Source of the DNA: JBNJDJ01 sp051744845
Lineage (GTDB): Bacteria > Bacillota > Clostridia > Peptostreptococcales > Acidaminobacteraceae
Length of the DNA: 12,357 nucleotides
Assembly (NCBI GenBank): GCA_051744845.1
Contig: JBNJDJ010000062.1
Coordinates: forward strand, 1 to 12,357
Reading direction: 5' to 3'
The position numbers and the translations under genes were made by a program. Numbering within the stretch: the stretch's first letter is position 1; every line of letters begins with the position of its first letter. Under the pieces are notes generated by a model that made no database searches, was not told the DNA's origin, and saw only the letters and a list, made by a program, of their open reading frames with translations. Positions 6,836 to 12,357 of this stretch are shown here, one piece after another.

Positions 6836-7927
6836 ATGAAAAAATTACTCTATTTATTTATAATATTAATTTTATTTACAAGTTGTAGTCAAGGTGAAAC
6901 ACAAAGTACTGAAGATAATAAAAAAGATTTAATCCCTATAACAACTTATAAAGTAAATAAAACTACTATTTATGATTCATTTTTAAGTCTGGGAAAAATT
7001 AAACCTAATAAATCAATGACTGTTAGTCCTGAAAAAAAAGGAGATATTGAAAACATCTATATTTCCAATGGTGAAAATGTTAAGAAAAATGAGGCACTTT
7101 TTTCAATTAAAAATAAAGATGTTAAAAATAATTATAATATTACAAAAAGTCAGCTAGAAACAAGAAAAGAAAACTTAGAAATTAAGCTTGATGATTCTAA
7201 AGAATTGTATGATAAAAATATTTTATTATTTGAAAAAGGAGCTATTTCTAAACAAAAACTTCAAACTTCTAAAATTAATTATGATCAAATAAAAAATGAA
7301 TATAAAGATGCTGTAGTTTCATATAACAATCAAATTAATATTTTACAAAATGATTTAAAAGAGTATACTTTTAATAGTCCAATTAGTGGTAAGATAGCTG
7401 CTATTTATATTGAAGAAGACGATGATTACAAAGGGCAAGATGCTTTAACAATAATTGATGATAAGAAAATTATTGCAAAAGTTGAAGTAACATCAAGTCA
7501 AATTGATTTGATTCAAAAGGATCAAAATGTACGAATATATCCTGATGCATCGTTAAAAGATTTTGTTTTAGGGAAAGTGATAAATTTTAACTATATACCG
7601 AATGAAAATACTGGTTTATACAAAGTCGAAATTTTAATTAATAAGTCATTAGAAAAGTTTAAAATAGGTTCATATATAGAAGCAGAGTTTATCTTAAATA
7701 AAAGAAAAAGTTTAGCAGTTCCTAAAAAAGCTATAATAAATGAACAAAATAAAAAATATGTATTTATAATTAAAAAAAACAAAGCAATTAAAAAGGAAAT
7801 TAAAGTTGGGAATACTAAGAATAATTTAGTTGAAGTTATAATCGGTTTAGAAGAAAATGATAAAATTGCATTAAGAGGAAATGCATATTTAGAAAATAAT
7901 GCAAAGGTAAAGATAATTAATAATTGA
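6836..7927 (+). CDS. RND efflux membrane-fusion (periplasmic adaptor) lipoprotein, HlyD/AcrA-like
   Basis: The 363-residue adaptor starts with a lipoprotein signal peptide: MKKLLYLFII and more hydrophobic residues, then a lipobox-like FTSC with the lipidated Cys at 17. Next come the first lipoyl half (about 65-92, with SNGENVKKNEALF), a helical coiled-coil hairpin (about 95-175), the second lipoyl half (YTFNSPISGKIAAIY, 177-191), a beta-barrel domain (about 205-285) and a membrane-proximal C-terminal domain. The hairpin tip reads K127-x3-L131-x6-S138, close to the R-x3-L-x6-S signature of AcrA-type adaptors that dock on TolC-family channels. It follows the pump gene by 15 nt with AAAGGAAG (6821-6828) as Shine-Dalgarno, so the two are co-translated partners, in pump-then-adaptor order. 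No outer-membrane channel gene is in the window. Confidence 0.9.
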   Translation: MKKLLYLFIILILFTSCSQGETQSTEDNKKDLIPITTYKVNKTTIYDSFLSLGKIKPNKSMTVSPEKKGDIENIYISNGENVKKNEALFSIKNKDVKNNYNITKSQLETRKENLEIKLDDSKELYDKNILLFEKGAISKQKLQTSKINYDQIKNEYKDAVVSYNNQINILQNDLKEYTFNSPISGKIAAIYIEEDDDYKGQDALTIIDDKKIIAKVEVTSSQIDLIQKDQNVRIYPDASLKDFVLGKVINFNYIPNENTGLYKVEILINKSLEKFKIGSYIEAEFILNKRKSLAVPKKAIINEQNKKYVFIIKKNKAIKKEIKVGNTKNNLVEVIIGLEENDKIALRGNAYLENNAKVKIINN

Positions 7928-7956
7928 AAAAAACATATTAATTTTTAACAAAAAGA

Positions 7957-7965
7957 TGTTATAAT
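7957..7965 (+). promoter_or_regulatory. extended -10 promoter of the GGDEF-fruR pair
   Basis: TGTTATAAT has a perfect TATAAT (7960-7965) with TG at the extended -10 position (7957-7958). No convincing -35 lies 17 bp upstream. The predicted start is near 7972, which would put the Shine-Dalgarno almost at the 5' end of the transcript. Confidence 0.55.
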
Positions 7966-7974
7966 CATAATAGT

Positions 7975-8012
7975 GAGGTGAAACAGTATTTTAATTGAAT
8001 TAAAATATTATT
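7975..8012 (+). promoter_or_regulatory. unusual leader: distant Shine-Dalgarno and hairpin before the GGDEF start codon
   Basis: The only Shine-Dalgarno-like sequence is GAGGTG (7975-7980), 32 nt before ATG 8013. Between them is a perfect 8-bp inverted repeat, TATTTTAA (7987-7994) and TTAAAATA (8000-8007), with loop TTGAA. If folded, the hairpin removes 21 nt and leaves about 11 nt of effective spacing. No closer start is possible, because in-frame stops occur at 7992 and 8001. Confidence 0.5.
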
Positions 8013-9626
8013 ATGATTAATTTAAAAAGTAATCAAAAAAAGACAATTTTAATATATTTATTTATTATAATCATTTTATTTTCTCTAAGAAGCTCTGGTC
8101 TAGATTATTTAAATGATTTATTTATAAATAATTCTAAAGTTTTTGTATTAAATAATAATACTGGAGACTCATTAGATTATAAACAATATATTAATCAATT
8201 TGATAATAAAAGAGAATACATTTTCCAATTTAGTAAAAAAAATATTGAAAATTTCAAAGGTATCAAAGGTATTGGAATTTATAAGCTAGCTTCGTCTAGT
8301 TATAAAGTCTATTTAAATAATAAATTAATAGGAATAAATGGTGATATCGAGAAATCCAAATCAAATATTTGGAATGATTTTAAATATTTTACTTTTACTG
8401 ATGATTTGATTAAAAATAATAATATTTTGAAAATTAAAACAACAAATTCTTATGAATCTGGACTTCAAGGTTTTCCAATAATAATTTCAAGTATTAATAA
8501 TTTACAAAAAATTGAAAGTTTAATAACAAATTTAATTAATAGTGTAATTTATTTAGCAATAGGATTATTAATAGCTACAATAATGATTTTTACAACATTA
8601 ATTTTTTTAGATCAAAAAAATCAAGAGATGCATTTTTTTGTAAGTTTAGGCGCCTTTTTTATGGCTATTTCTATTTTAGATTATATTTATATTCCATATA
8701 TGCCTTTTAAACTCATAACTTTTAAAAAATTAGTTTTAATATCTTATTATTATTCTACATCATTTTATAGTTTATTTATTTCTAAGATATTTAATAATAA
8801 AACTTTAAGTAGAGTTTCATTAATTACTGTAATTATAGGATCTAGTTTTGTATTTATAAATGATATTATTGTCTTAATGTTTATTCATAAGTACATAATT
8901 ATTATTTTAGCTATAAATATATTTATTTGGTTAGTAATAATTTATAAAAATTTTAATGAAAAAGAGTATAGCTTTTTAATATTCACAGGGTCCTTTGTTT
9001 TATTAGCTACTTCAATTTATGATATTTACACAAGATTATTAAATAAACCATTTGTTCCAATGTTTATTATTGGTATTGTAATTTTTTTAGTTTCAATTTT
9101 TAGTATTTTAATAAAAAATTATCGATCATTAAATCAAAAAATTAAATTACATAAATTTAAAGCAAAAAAATATTATAAAAAGGCTATTAGAGACCCTTTA
9201 ACTGGAGCATATAATAGACAATATTTAAATGAAAAATTAAAAAGAATAAATAAAGAATATTTTCTAATAGTAATAGATTTAGACGATTTTAAAGAAATAA
9301 ATGATAACTATGGGCATTTATTAGGAGATAAAGTTTTAAAAAGAGTATATGAGAATGTTGAAAAAACAATTTCTAATAAAGATTATTGCTTTAGAATTGG
9401 TGGAGATGAATTTCTAGTTATTTTAAATGATTATCCAGAAAAAGTAGCAATAGAAGTTAAAAATAAAATTAAATGTAATATAAATAAAAAACTAGTTTTT
9501 AAAAATTATAAATTAGATATTAATACTTCTCTAGGTTTTTATAAAAAAGAAAAAAATGAGTCATTTGATAAAGCTTTTAAAAAAGCAGATAATTTATTAT
9601 ATGAATCGAAGAAAAAAATAAAATAA
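8013..9626 (+). CDS. membrane diguanylate cyclase: extracellular sensor, 7TM region, GGDEF domain
   Basis: The 537-residue protein has an N-terminal membrane anchor (11-29) and an extracytoplasmic domain (about 35-170). In that domain a YKVYLNNKLIGINGD stretch (97-111) looks like a jelly-roll carbohydrate-binding or 7TMR-DISM extracellular module. About seven membrane helices follow (178-368), then a short basic/coiled linker and a C-terminal GGDEF domain (about 390-537). Catalytic features are intact: RDPLTGAYNR (393-402), DLDDFKEIND (422-431, metal-binding Asp422) and GGDEF (463-467). It should make cyclic di-GMP from two GTP in response to an external signal. The RxxD inhibitory site is absent: the Arg position is Ser454 (SNKD, 454-457). 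The gene ends 11 nt before the DeoR regulator and probably shares its transcript. The sensed ligand is unknown; a sugar is only a guess from the fold. Confidence 0.88.
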   Translation: MINLKSNQKKTILIYLFIIIILFSLRSSGLDYLNDLFINNSKVFVLNNNTGDSLDYKQYINQFDNKREYIFQFSKKNIENFKGIKGIGIYKLASSSYKVYLNNKLIGINGDIEKSKSNIWNDFKYFTFTDDLIKNNNILKIKTTNSYESGLQGFPIIISSINNLQKIESLITNLINSVIYLAIGLLIATIMIFTTLIFLDQKNQEMHFFVSLGAFFMAISILDYIYIPYMPFKLITFKKLVLISYYYSTSFYSLFISKIFNNKTLSRVSLITVIIGSSFVFINDIIVLMFIHKYIIIILAINIFIWLVIIYKNFNEKEYSFLIFTGSFVLLATSIYDIYTRLLNKPFVPMFIIGIVIFLVSIFSILIKNYRSLNQKIKLHKFKAKKYYKKAIRDPLTGAYNRQYLNEKLKRINKEYFLIVIDLDDFKEINDNYGHLLGDKVLKRVYENVEKTISNKDYCFRIGGDEFLVILNDYPEKVAIEVKNKIKCNINKKLVFKNYKLDINTSLGFYKKEKNESFDKAFKKADNLLYESKKKIK

Positions 9627-9637
9627 TGAGGTGTTTT

Positions 9638-10399
9638 ATGTTTGCGGAAGAAAGAAAAAACAAAATAGAAGAAAGAATTAATAAATTAGGAAAAGTTACT
9701 GTAAATAAACTAGCTAAAAAATATAATGTATCTAAAGCTACAATTAGAAGGGATTTAAGTGATCTTGAAGCATTAGGTATTTTACGTAGAACTCATGGTG
9801 GAGCAGTAAAACCACTTCATACAAAAAGTGAACCTACATTTAATGAAAAAAGTGATAGATATTTTGAAGAAAAAAAATCAATTGGACAATATGCATCACT
9901 TTTTATAAAAGATGGTGATACTATTGCTTTAGATTCTGGTACAACAACATTGCAGATTGCAAAAAATATAAGCTCCAATAATATAACAGTAATAACTAAT
10001 TCGATAATAATTGCTAGAGTTTTATCAGATAATGAAAATATTAATTTAATTGTAATAGGCGGAGACTTAAGAAAACAAACGTTGGCATTAGTTGGGCCGA
10101 TAGCAGAAAATAATTTGAAAAATTTTAATATTGATAAAGTCTTTTTAGGAGCAAATGGTATAACTATTGAAGAAGGATTTACAACCCCAGATTATACAGA
10201 GGCTAATATAAAAAAAGTTTTTATGGAAAGATCCGAAAAAGTCATATTTGTTTCTGATAATTCAAAATTTGGAAAAAAGTCATTTGTAAAAATCTCTTCT
10301 ATTAAAAATGCCGATGTATTAATTACTGATAATATTGATCAAAAATTAAAAAATGATTATGAAAAAAATGATATTAAAATATTAGTATCAAATAAATAA
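9638..10399 (+). CDS. fruR: DeoR-family transcriptional regulator, probable fructose operon repressor FruR
   Basis: The 253-residue regulator has the DeoR layout: an N-terminal winged helix-turn-helix (about 5-56, with VTVNKLAKKYNVSKATIRRD then LRRTHGGAV) and a sugar-phosphate-binding domain with DSGTTTLQIA (99-108), VIGGDLRK and FTTPDYTEANIK. Family members sense phosphorylated sugars. Placement just before fruK and the fructose PTS genes, separated by a terminator, argues for a FruR responding to fructose-1-phosphate. ATG 9638 is chosen because TGAGGTG (9627-9633) precedes it by four bases and the protein then begins MFAEER, typical of the family. The in-frame ATG at 9626, which overlaps the previous stop codon, would add four residues and overlap the Shine-Dalgarno. 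Its candidate operators flank the fruK promoter. Confidence 0.85.
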   Translation: MFAEERKNKIEERINKLGKVTVNKLAKKYNVSKATIRRDLSDLEALGILRRTHGGAVKPLHTKSEPTFNEKSDRYFEEKKSIGQYASLFIKDGDTIALDSGTTTLQIAKNISSNNITVITNSIIIARVLSDNENINLIVIGGDLRKQTLALVGPIAENNLKNFNIDKVFLGANGITIEEGFTTPDYTEANIKKVFMERSEKVIFVSDNSKFGKKSFVKISSIKNADVLITDNIDQKLKNDYEKNDIKILVSNK

Positions 10400-10410
10400 A
10401 TTATTTTTAT

Positions 10411-10443
10411 AAACTTGAATCGATAAATGATTCGAGTTTTTTT
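10411..10443 (+). terminator. intrinsic terminator between fruR and fruK
   Basis: An 11-bp stem, AAACTTGAATC (10411-10421) with GATTCGAGTTT (10429-10439), has one G-U pair, a seven-base loop and a run of seven T (10437-10443). It separates the GGDEF-fruR transcript from the fructose operon. Confidence 0.88.
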
Positions 10444-10448
10444 ATGCA

Positions 10449-10472
10449 CAAAAATAAACACAAACAAAAACA
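10449..10472. repeat. upstream A/C-rich repeat, candidate FruR operator
   Basis: CAAAAATAAACACAAA (10449-10464) recurs at 10520-10535 with one difference in 16 bases. Within this copy, AAACA pentamers begin at 10456, 10462 and 10468, exactly six bases apart. The element lies just upstream of the fruK -35 box. DeoR-family repressors often bind repeated sites around their promoters, so an operator is plausible but unproven. Confidence 0.4.
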
Positions 10473-10481
10473 AATAAAAAC

Positions 10482-10510
10482 TTGACAAAATTAAATATGA
10501 ATAATACAAT
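10482..10510 (+). promoter_or_regulatory. sigma-A promoter of the fructose operon
   Basis: A perfect -35 TTGACA (10482-10487), a 17-bp spacer and the -10 TACAAT (10505-10510, five of six). Predicted start is near 10517, giving a leader of about 50 nt. It is the strongest promoter in the window, as expected for a repressor-controlled operon. Confidence 0.85.
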
Positions 10511-10512
10511 AA

Positions 10513-10548
10513 AAACAATCAAAAACAAACACAAAAATGAATAAAACA
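10513..10548. repeat. downstream A/C-rich repeat, candidate FruR operator
   Basis: The second copy, CAAAAACAAACACAAA (10520-10535), lies over and after the predicted transcription start, 71 bp from the upstream copy. AAACA pentamers start at 10513, 10523, 10527 and 10544. A site here would block initiation or clearance, and the paired layout could allow DNA looping. Confidence 0.4.
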
Positions 10549-10565
10549 ACATATAAGGAGGAATA

Positions 10566-11498
10566 ATGGTTTTAACAGTAACTTTAAATCCAGCAGTAGA
10601 TAAAACAATTTCTGTTAATGATTTTGAAATCAATACTGTAAATAGATTAGACTATAAACAAAAAGATGCTGGTGGAAAAGGAATAAATGTTTCTAAAGTT
10701 TTGAAAGAATTGAGTATCGAAAGTATCGCTACTGGATTTTTAGGCGGTGAGAGTGGTCATTTTATAAAAAAATATTTAAAAAAAATTAATATTAATAATG
10801 AATTTATAGAAATAGATGAACCAACTAGAGAAAATATTAAAATTGTTGACAACAAAAATAAATTATTTACTGATATAAATGACCCAGGACCATTAATTAA
10901 AGAAAAAAATCTAAATAAGTTAAAAGTAAGAATTGATAAGTTAACTAAAATCAATCAAATTGTCGTATTTGCAGGCAGTGTTCCAAAAGGAGTAAATGAT
11001 GGAATATATAATGAATTAATCAAAATAGCTAAAACAAATGATTGCTTTGTTATTTTAGATACTTATGGAAAACCTTTCGAGAAAGCTATTAAAAGTAAAG
11101 CAAATATGATAAAGCCTAATATTGATGAGTTAAATCAATATTTAAATCTTAATTTAAAATCTAATAAAGAAATTAAAAAGGCAGTTAAAAAGGAATTTAT
11201 AGAAAAAGGTATTAAATCTGTTGTAGTATCACTCGGAAAAGAAGGTGCTGTTTATATTGATAAAAATAATTCTTATCATGTAAATGCATTAAATGTAGAT
11301 GTAAAAAGTACAGTTGGTGCTGGCGATGCGATGGTCGCTGGAATAACTTATGGATTGTATAAATCAAAATCTATAAAAGATGTTTTAAAATACGGAGCGG
11401 CTTGTTCTACAGCAAATATTATGACTTCGGGTAGTCAAACTGGGAACATAAAAGTAATAAATAAATTATTAGATAAATTTAAAGTTAATAAAATTTAG
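10566..11498 (+). CDS. fruK: 1-phosphofructokinase
   Basis: The 310-residue PfkB/ribokinase-family sugar kinase phosphorylates fructose-1-phosphate to fructose-1,6-bisphosphate with ATP in the cytoplasm, feeding PTS-imported fructose into glycolysis. It shows TVTLNPAVD at the N-terminus, the substrate-binding DAGGKGINVSKVL (34-46), VVFAGSVPKG (133-142), KPNIDEL (183-189), and the ATP/anion-hole motif STVGAGDAMVAG (248-259) with catalytic Asp254. Length is normal for FruK. The family also includes tagatose-6-phosphate kinase (LacC), but the adjacent fructose-type PTS genes and DeoR regulator favour FruK. Translation starts at ATG 10566 after AAGGAGG (10555-10561). Its stop codon overlaps the Shine-Dalgarno of the EIIA gene, so the two are likely translationally linked. 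Confidence 0.93.
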   Translation: MVLTVTLNPAVDKTISVNDFEINTVNRLDYKQKDAGGKGINVSKVLKELSIESIATGFLGGESGHFIKKYLKKININNEFIEIDEPTRENIKIVDNKNKLFTDINDPGPLIKEKNLNKLKVRIDKLTKINQIVVFAGSVPKGVNDGIYNELIKIAKTNDCFVILDTYGKPFEKAIKSKANMIKPNIDELNQYLNLNLKSNKEIKKAVKKEFIEKGIKSVVVSLGKEGAVYIDKNNSYHVNALNVDVKSTVGAGDAMVAGITYGLYKSKSIKDVLKYGAACSTANIMTSGSQTGNIKVINKLLDKFKVNKI

Positions 11499-11506
11499 GA
11501 GGAGTT

Positions 11507-11953
11507 ATGAAAATAATAGATTTATTAAGTGAAAGAACTATCAAATTAAATTTAAAAAGCGAAAACAAGGAAAATGTTATTAAAGAATTAGTAGAATTAA
11601 TAAATAAATCAAATAGATTAATAGATAAAAACAAAGTATTAGATGCAGTATTTGAAAGAGAGGAAAAATTCTCAACTGGTATAGGAATGGGAGTTGCTAT
11701 TCCACATGCTAAATCTAGTAGTGTTAAAAAACCTACAATTGCATTTGGAAAAAGCAAGTCAGGAATTGATTTTGAATCAAGTGATGATGAGCCCGCTTAT
11801 TTATTTTTCTTAATAGCTGTACCAGAAAATTCAAGTGACGAACATTTAAAAATATTAAGTAAACTTTCTAGAAGACTAATGCATAAAGAGCTTAGAAATT
11901 CTCTAAAATCTGCTAAGACGTCAGCAGAAATTATAGAGATTCTAGATAAATAA
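11507..11953 (+). CDS. stand-alone fructose PTS EIIA component
   Basis: The 148-residue protein is a PTS EIIA domain of the fructose/mannitol type. It carries STGIGMGVAIPHAKS (56-70), with phosphorylated active-site His67, and the downstream LFFLIAVPE and HLKILSKLSRRL motifs. It accepts phosphate from HPr and passes it to the EIIB cysteine encoded by the next gene. Here EIIA is a separate polypeptide rather than fused to EIIB-EIIC, and no HPr domain is attached. ATG 11507 follows AGGAGG (11497-11502). It is eight nt after fruK and 37 nt before the EIIB gene, all in one operon driven from 10482-10510. Confidence 0.92.
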   Translation: MKIIDLLSERTIKLNLKSENKENVIKELVELINKSNRLIDKNKVLDAVFEREEKFSTGIGMGVAIPHAKSSSVKKPTIAFGKSKSGIDFESSDDEPAYLFFLIAVPENSSDEHLKILSKLSRRLMHKELRNSLKSAKTSAEIIEILDK

Positions 11954-11990
11954 CTATTAATTAAATGATTGGATTAAGGAGGAAGGATTT

Positions 11991-12357
11991 ATGAAAATAA
12001 TTGCAGTTACTGCTTGCCCGACAGGTATCGCACATACTTATATGGCAGCTGAAGCTTTAGAACAAAAAGCTAAAGAGATGTCAATTGATTTAAAAGTAGA
12101 AACTCAAGGATCAATAGGAGCTGAAAATGAATTAACAGCTAAGGATATTGAAAAAGCTGATAGTGTTATAATTGCAGCAGATACTAAAGTTTCAAAAGAA
12201 AGGTTCAAAGGAAAACCAATTGTAGAGGCTAGTGTTAAAGATGCAATTGATGATCCTGAAAAATTAATTGAAGAAGCTAAAAAAGCAAAACCTTCAACAG
12301 ATTCTGCTACAGATCAAATTTTTTCAACAAAATCTAAAAGAAGTAATGAAAGAAAAG
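11991..12357 (+). CDS. fruA: fructose PTS EIIB(C) component, N-terminal part, truncated by window edge
   Basis: The first 122 codons of a fructose-specific PTS permease. The EIIB domain is recognised by MKIIAVTACPTGIAHTYMAA with phosphorylated Cys9, followed by VETQGSIG (37-44) and a segment ending in DSVIIAADTKV (57-67). It takes phosphate from EIIA His and transfers it to fructose during uptake. After about residue 100 the sequence turns into a charged, low-complexity linker (Lys, Ser, Thr rich), as usually seen between EIIB and the membrane EIIC domain, which must lie beyond the right edge. The protein starts directly with EIIB. ATG 11991 is supported by AAGGAGG (11976-11982), eight bases upstream. 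Confidence 0.9.
   Translation, partial: MKIIAVTACPTGIAHTYMAAEALEQKAKEMSIDLKVETQGSIGAENELTAKDIEKADSVIIAADTKVSKERFKGKPIVEASVKDAIDDPEKLIEEAKKAKPSTDSATDQIFSTKSKRSNERK

Noticed and set aside
7915..7946. AT-only inverted repeat AATTAAT/ATTAATT followed by a few T, as a terminator of the RND operon
   Set aside because: Seven A-U pairs with a 15-base loop and only a three-T tail is too weak to call.
7978..7998. GTG-initiated six-codon leader peptide upstream of the GGDEF gene
   Set aside because: Its start codon lies within the only Shine-Dalgarno-like sequence and nothing suitable precedes it; no evidence of translation.
9626..9637. ATG at 9626 overlapping the GGDEF stop codon as the regulator start
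   Set aside because: It would overlap the TGAGGTG Shine-Dalgarno, and the family N-terminus begins at ATG 9638.
1..12357. Defence system, prophage, insertion sequence, CRISPR array or riboswitch
   Set aside because: No transposase, integrase, nuclease, toxin-antitoxin pair, spaced repeats or recognisable riboswitch core was seen. All genes belong to ordinary metabolic, transport and regulatory families.

Overview
The window is a very AT-rich stretch (about a quarter G+C by eye). Every gene is on the + strand, intergenic gaps are short and most Shine-Dalgarno sequences are strong (AAGGAGG type). The gene families (DegV, DeoR-type FruR with FruK and a fructose PTS, LacX-like epimerase) point to a low-GC member of the Bacillota, probably an anaerobic Clostridia or Tissierellia-like lineage. 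I cannot place it to genus. UGG is read as Trp and all genes close under the standard bacterial code. I see no tRNA, rRNA, CRISPR array, insertion sequence or attachment site, and no stretch above about 120 bases lacks a gene.

Layout. (1) 1-475: the C-terminal half of an aldose 1-epimerase (LacX-like) gene, cut by the left edge. (2) 536-1545: a monocistronic degV-family fatty-acid-binding gene with an extended -10 promoter and an intrinsic terminator. (3) 1554-2500: an ADP-ribosylglycohydrolase-family gene with an altered metal site, preceded by a palindrome. (4) 2558-7927: four closely spaced genes (gaps of 13-15 nt) forming an apparent operon: a DUF1475-like small membrane protein, a DUF3159-like membrane protein, an RND-family efflux pump and its lipoprotein membrane-fusion protein. 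(5) 7957-10443: a membrane 7TM-GGDEF diguanylate cyclase followed after 11 nt by a DeoR-family regulator that is probably FruR, ending at a strong terminator. (6) 10449-12357: a consensus-like promoter flanked by A/C-rich repeats driving fruK, a stand-alone PTS EIIA-Fru and the start of the EIIB(C)-Fru gene, cut by the right edge.

How they work together. Region 6 is a fructose uptake and phosphorylation operon: the PTS makes fructose-1-phosphate, FruK converts it to fructose-1,6-bisphosphate, and the upstream DeoR regulator presumably represses the operon until fructose-1-phosphate accumulates. The regulator appears to share a transcript with the diguanylate cyclase, which may tie regulator dosage to c-di-GMP signalling. 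Region 4 is a drug or lipid efflux module with two co-transcribed membrane proteins of unknown function. No outer-membrane TolC-type gene is present here.

I found no convincing new defence or mobile system. The items most worth a second look are the four-gene RND operon, the RND pump's extra pair of hydrophobic segments, the distant Shine-Dalgarno/hairpin leader of the GGDEF gene, and the variant active site of the ADP-ribosylglycohydrolase homologue.
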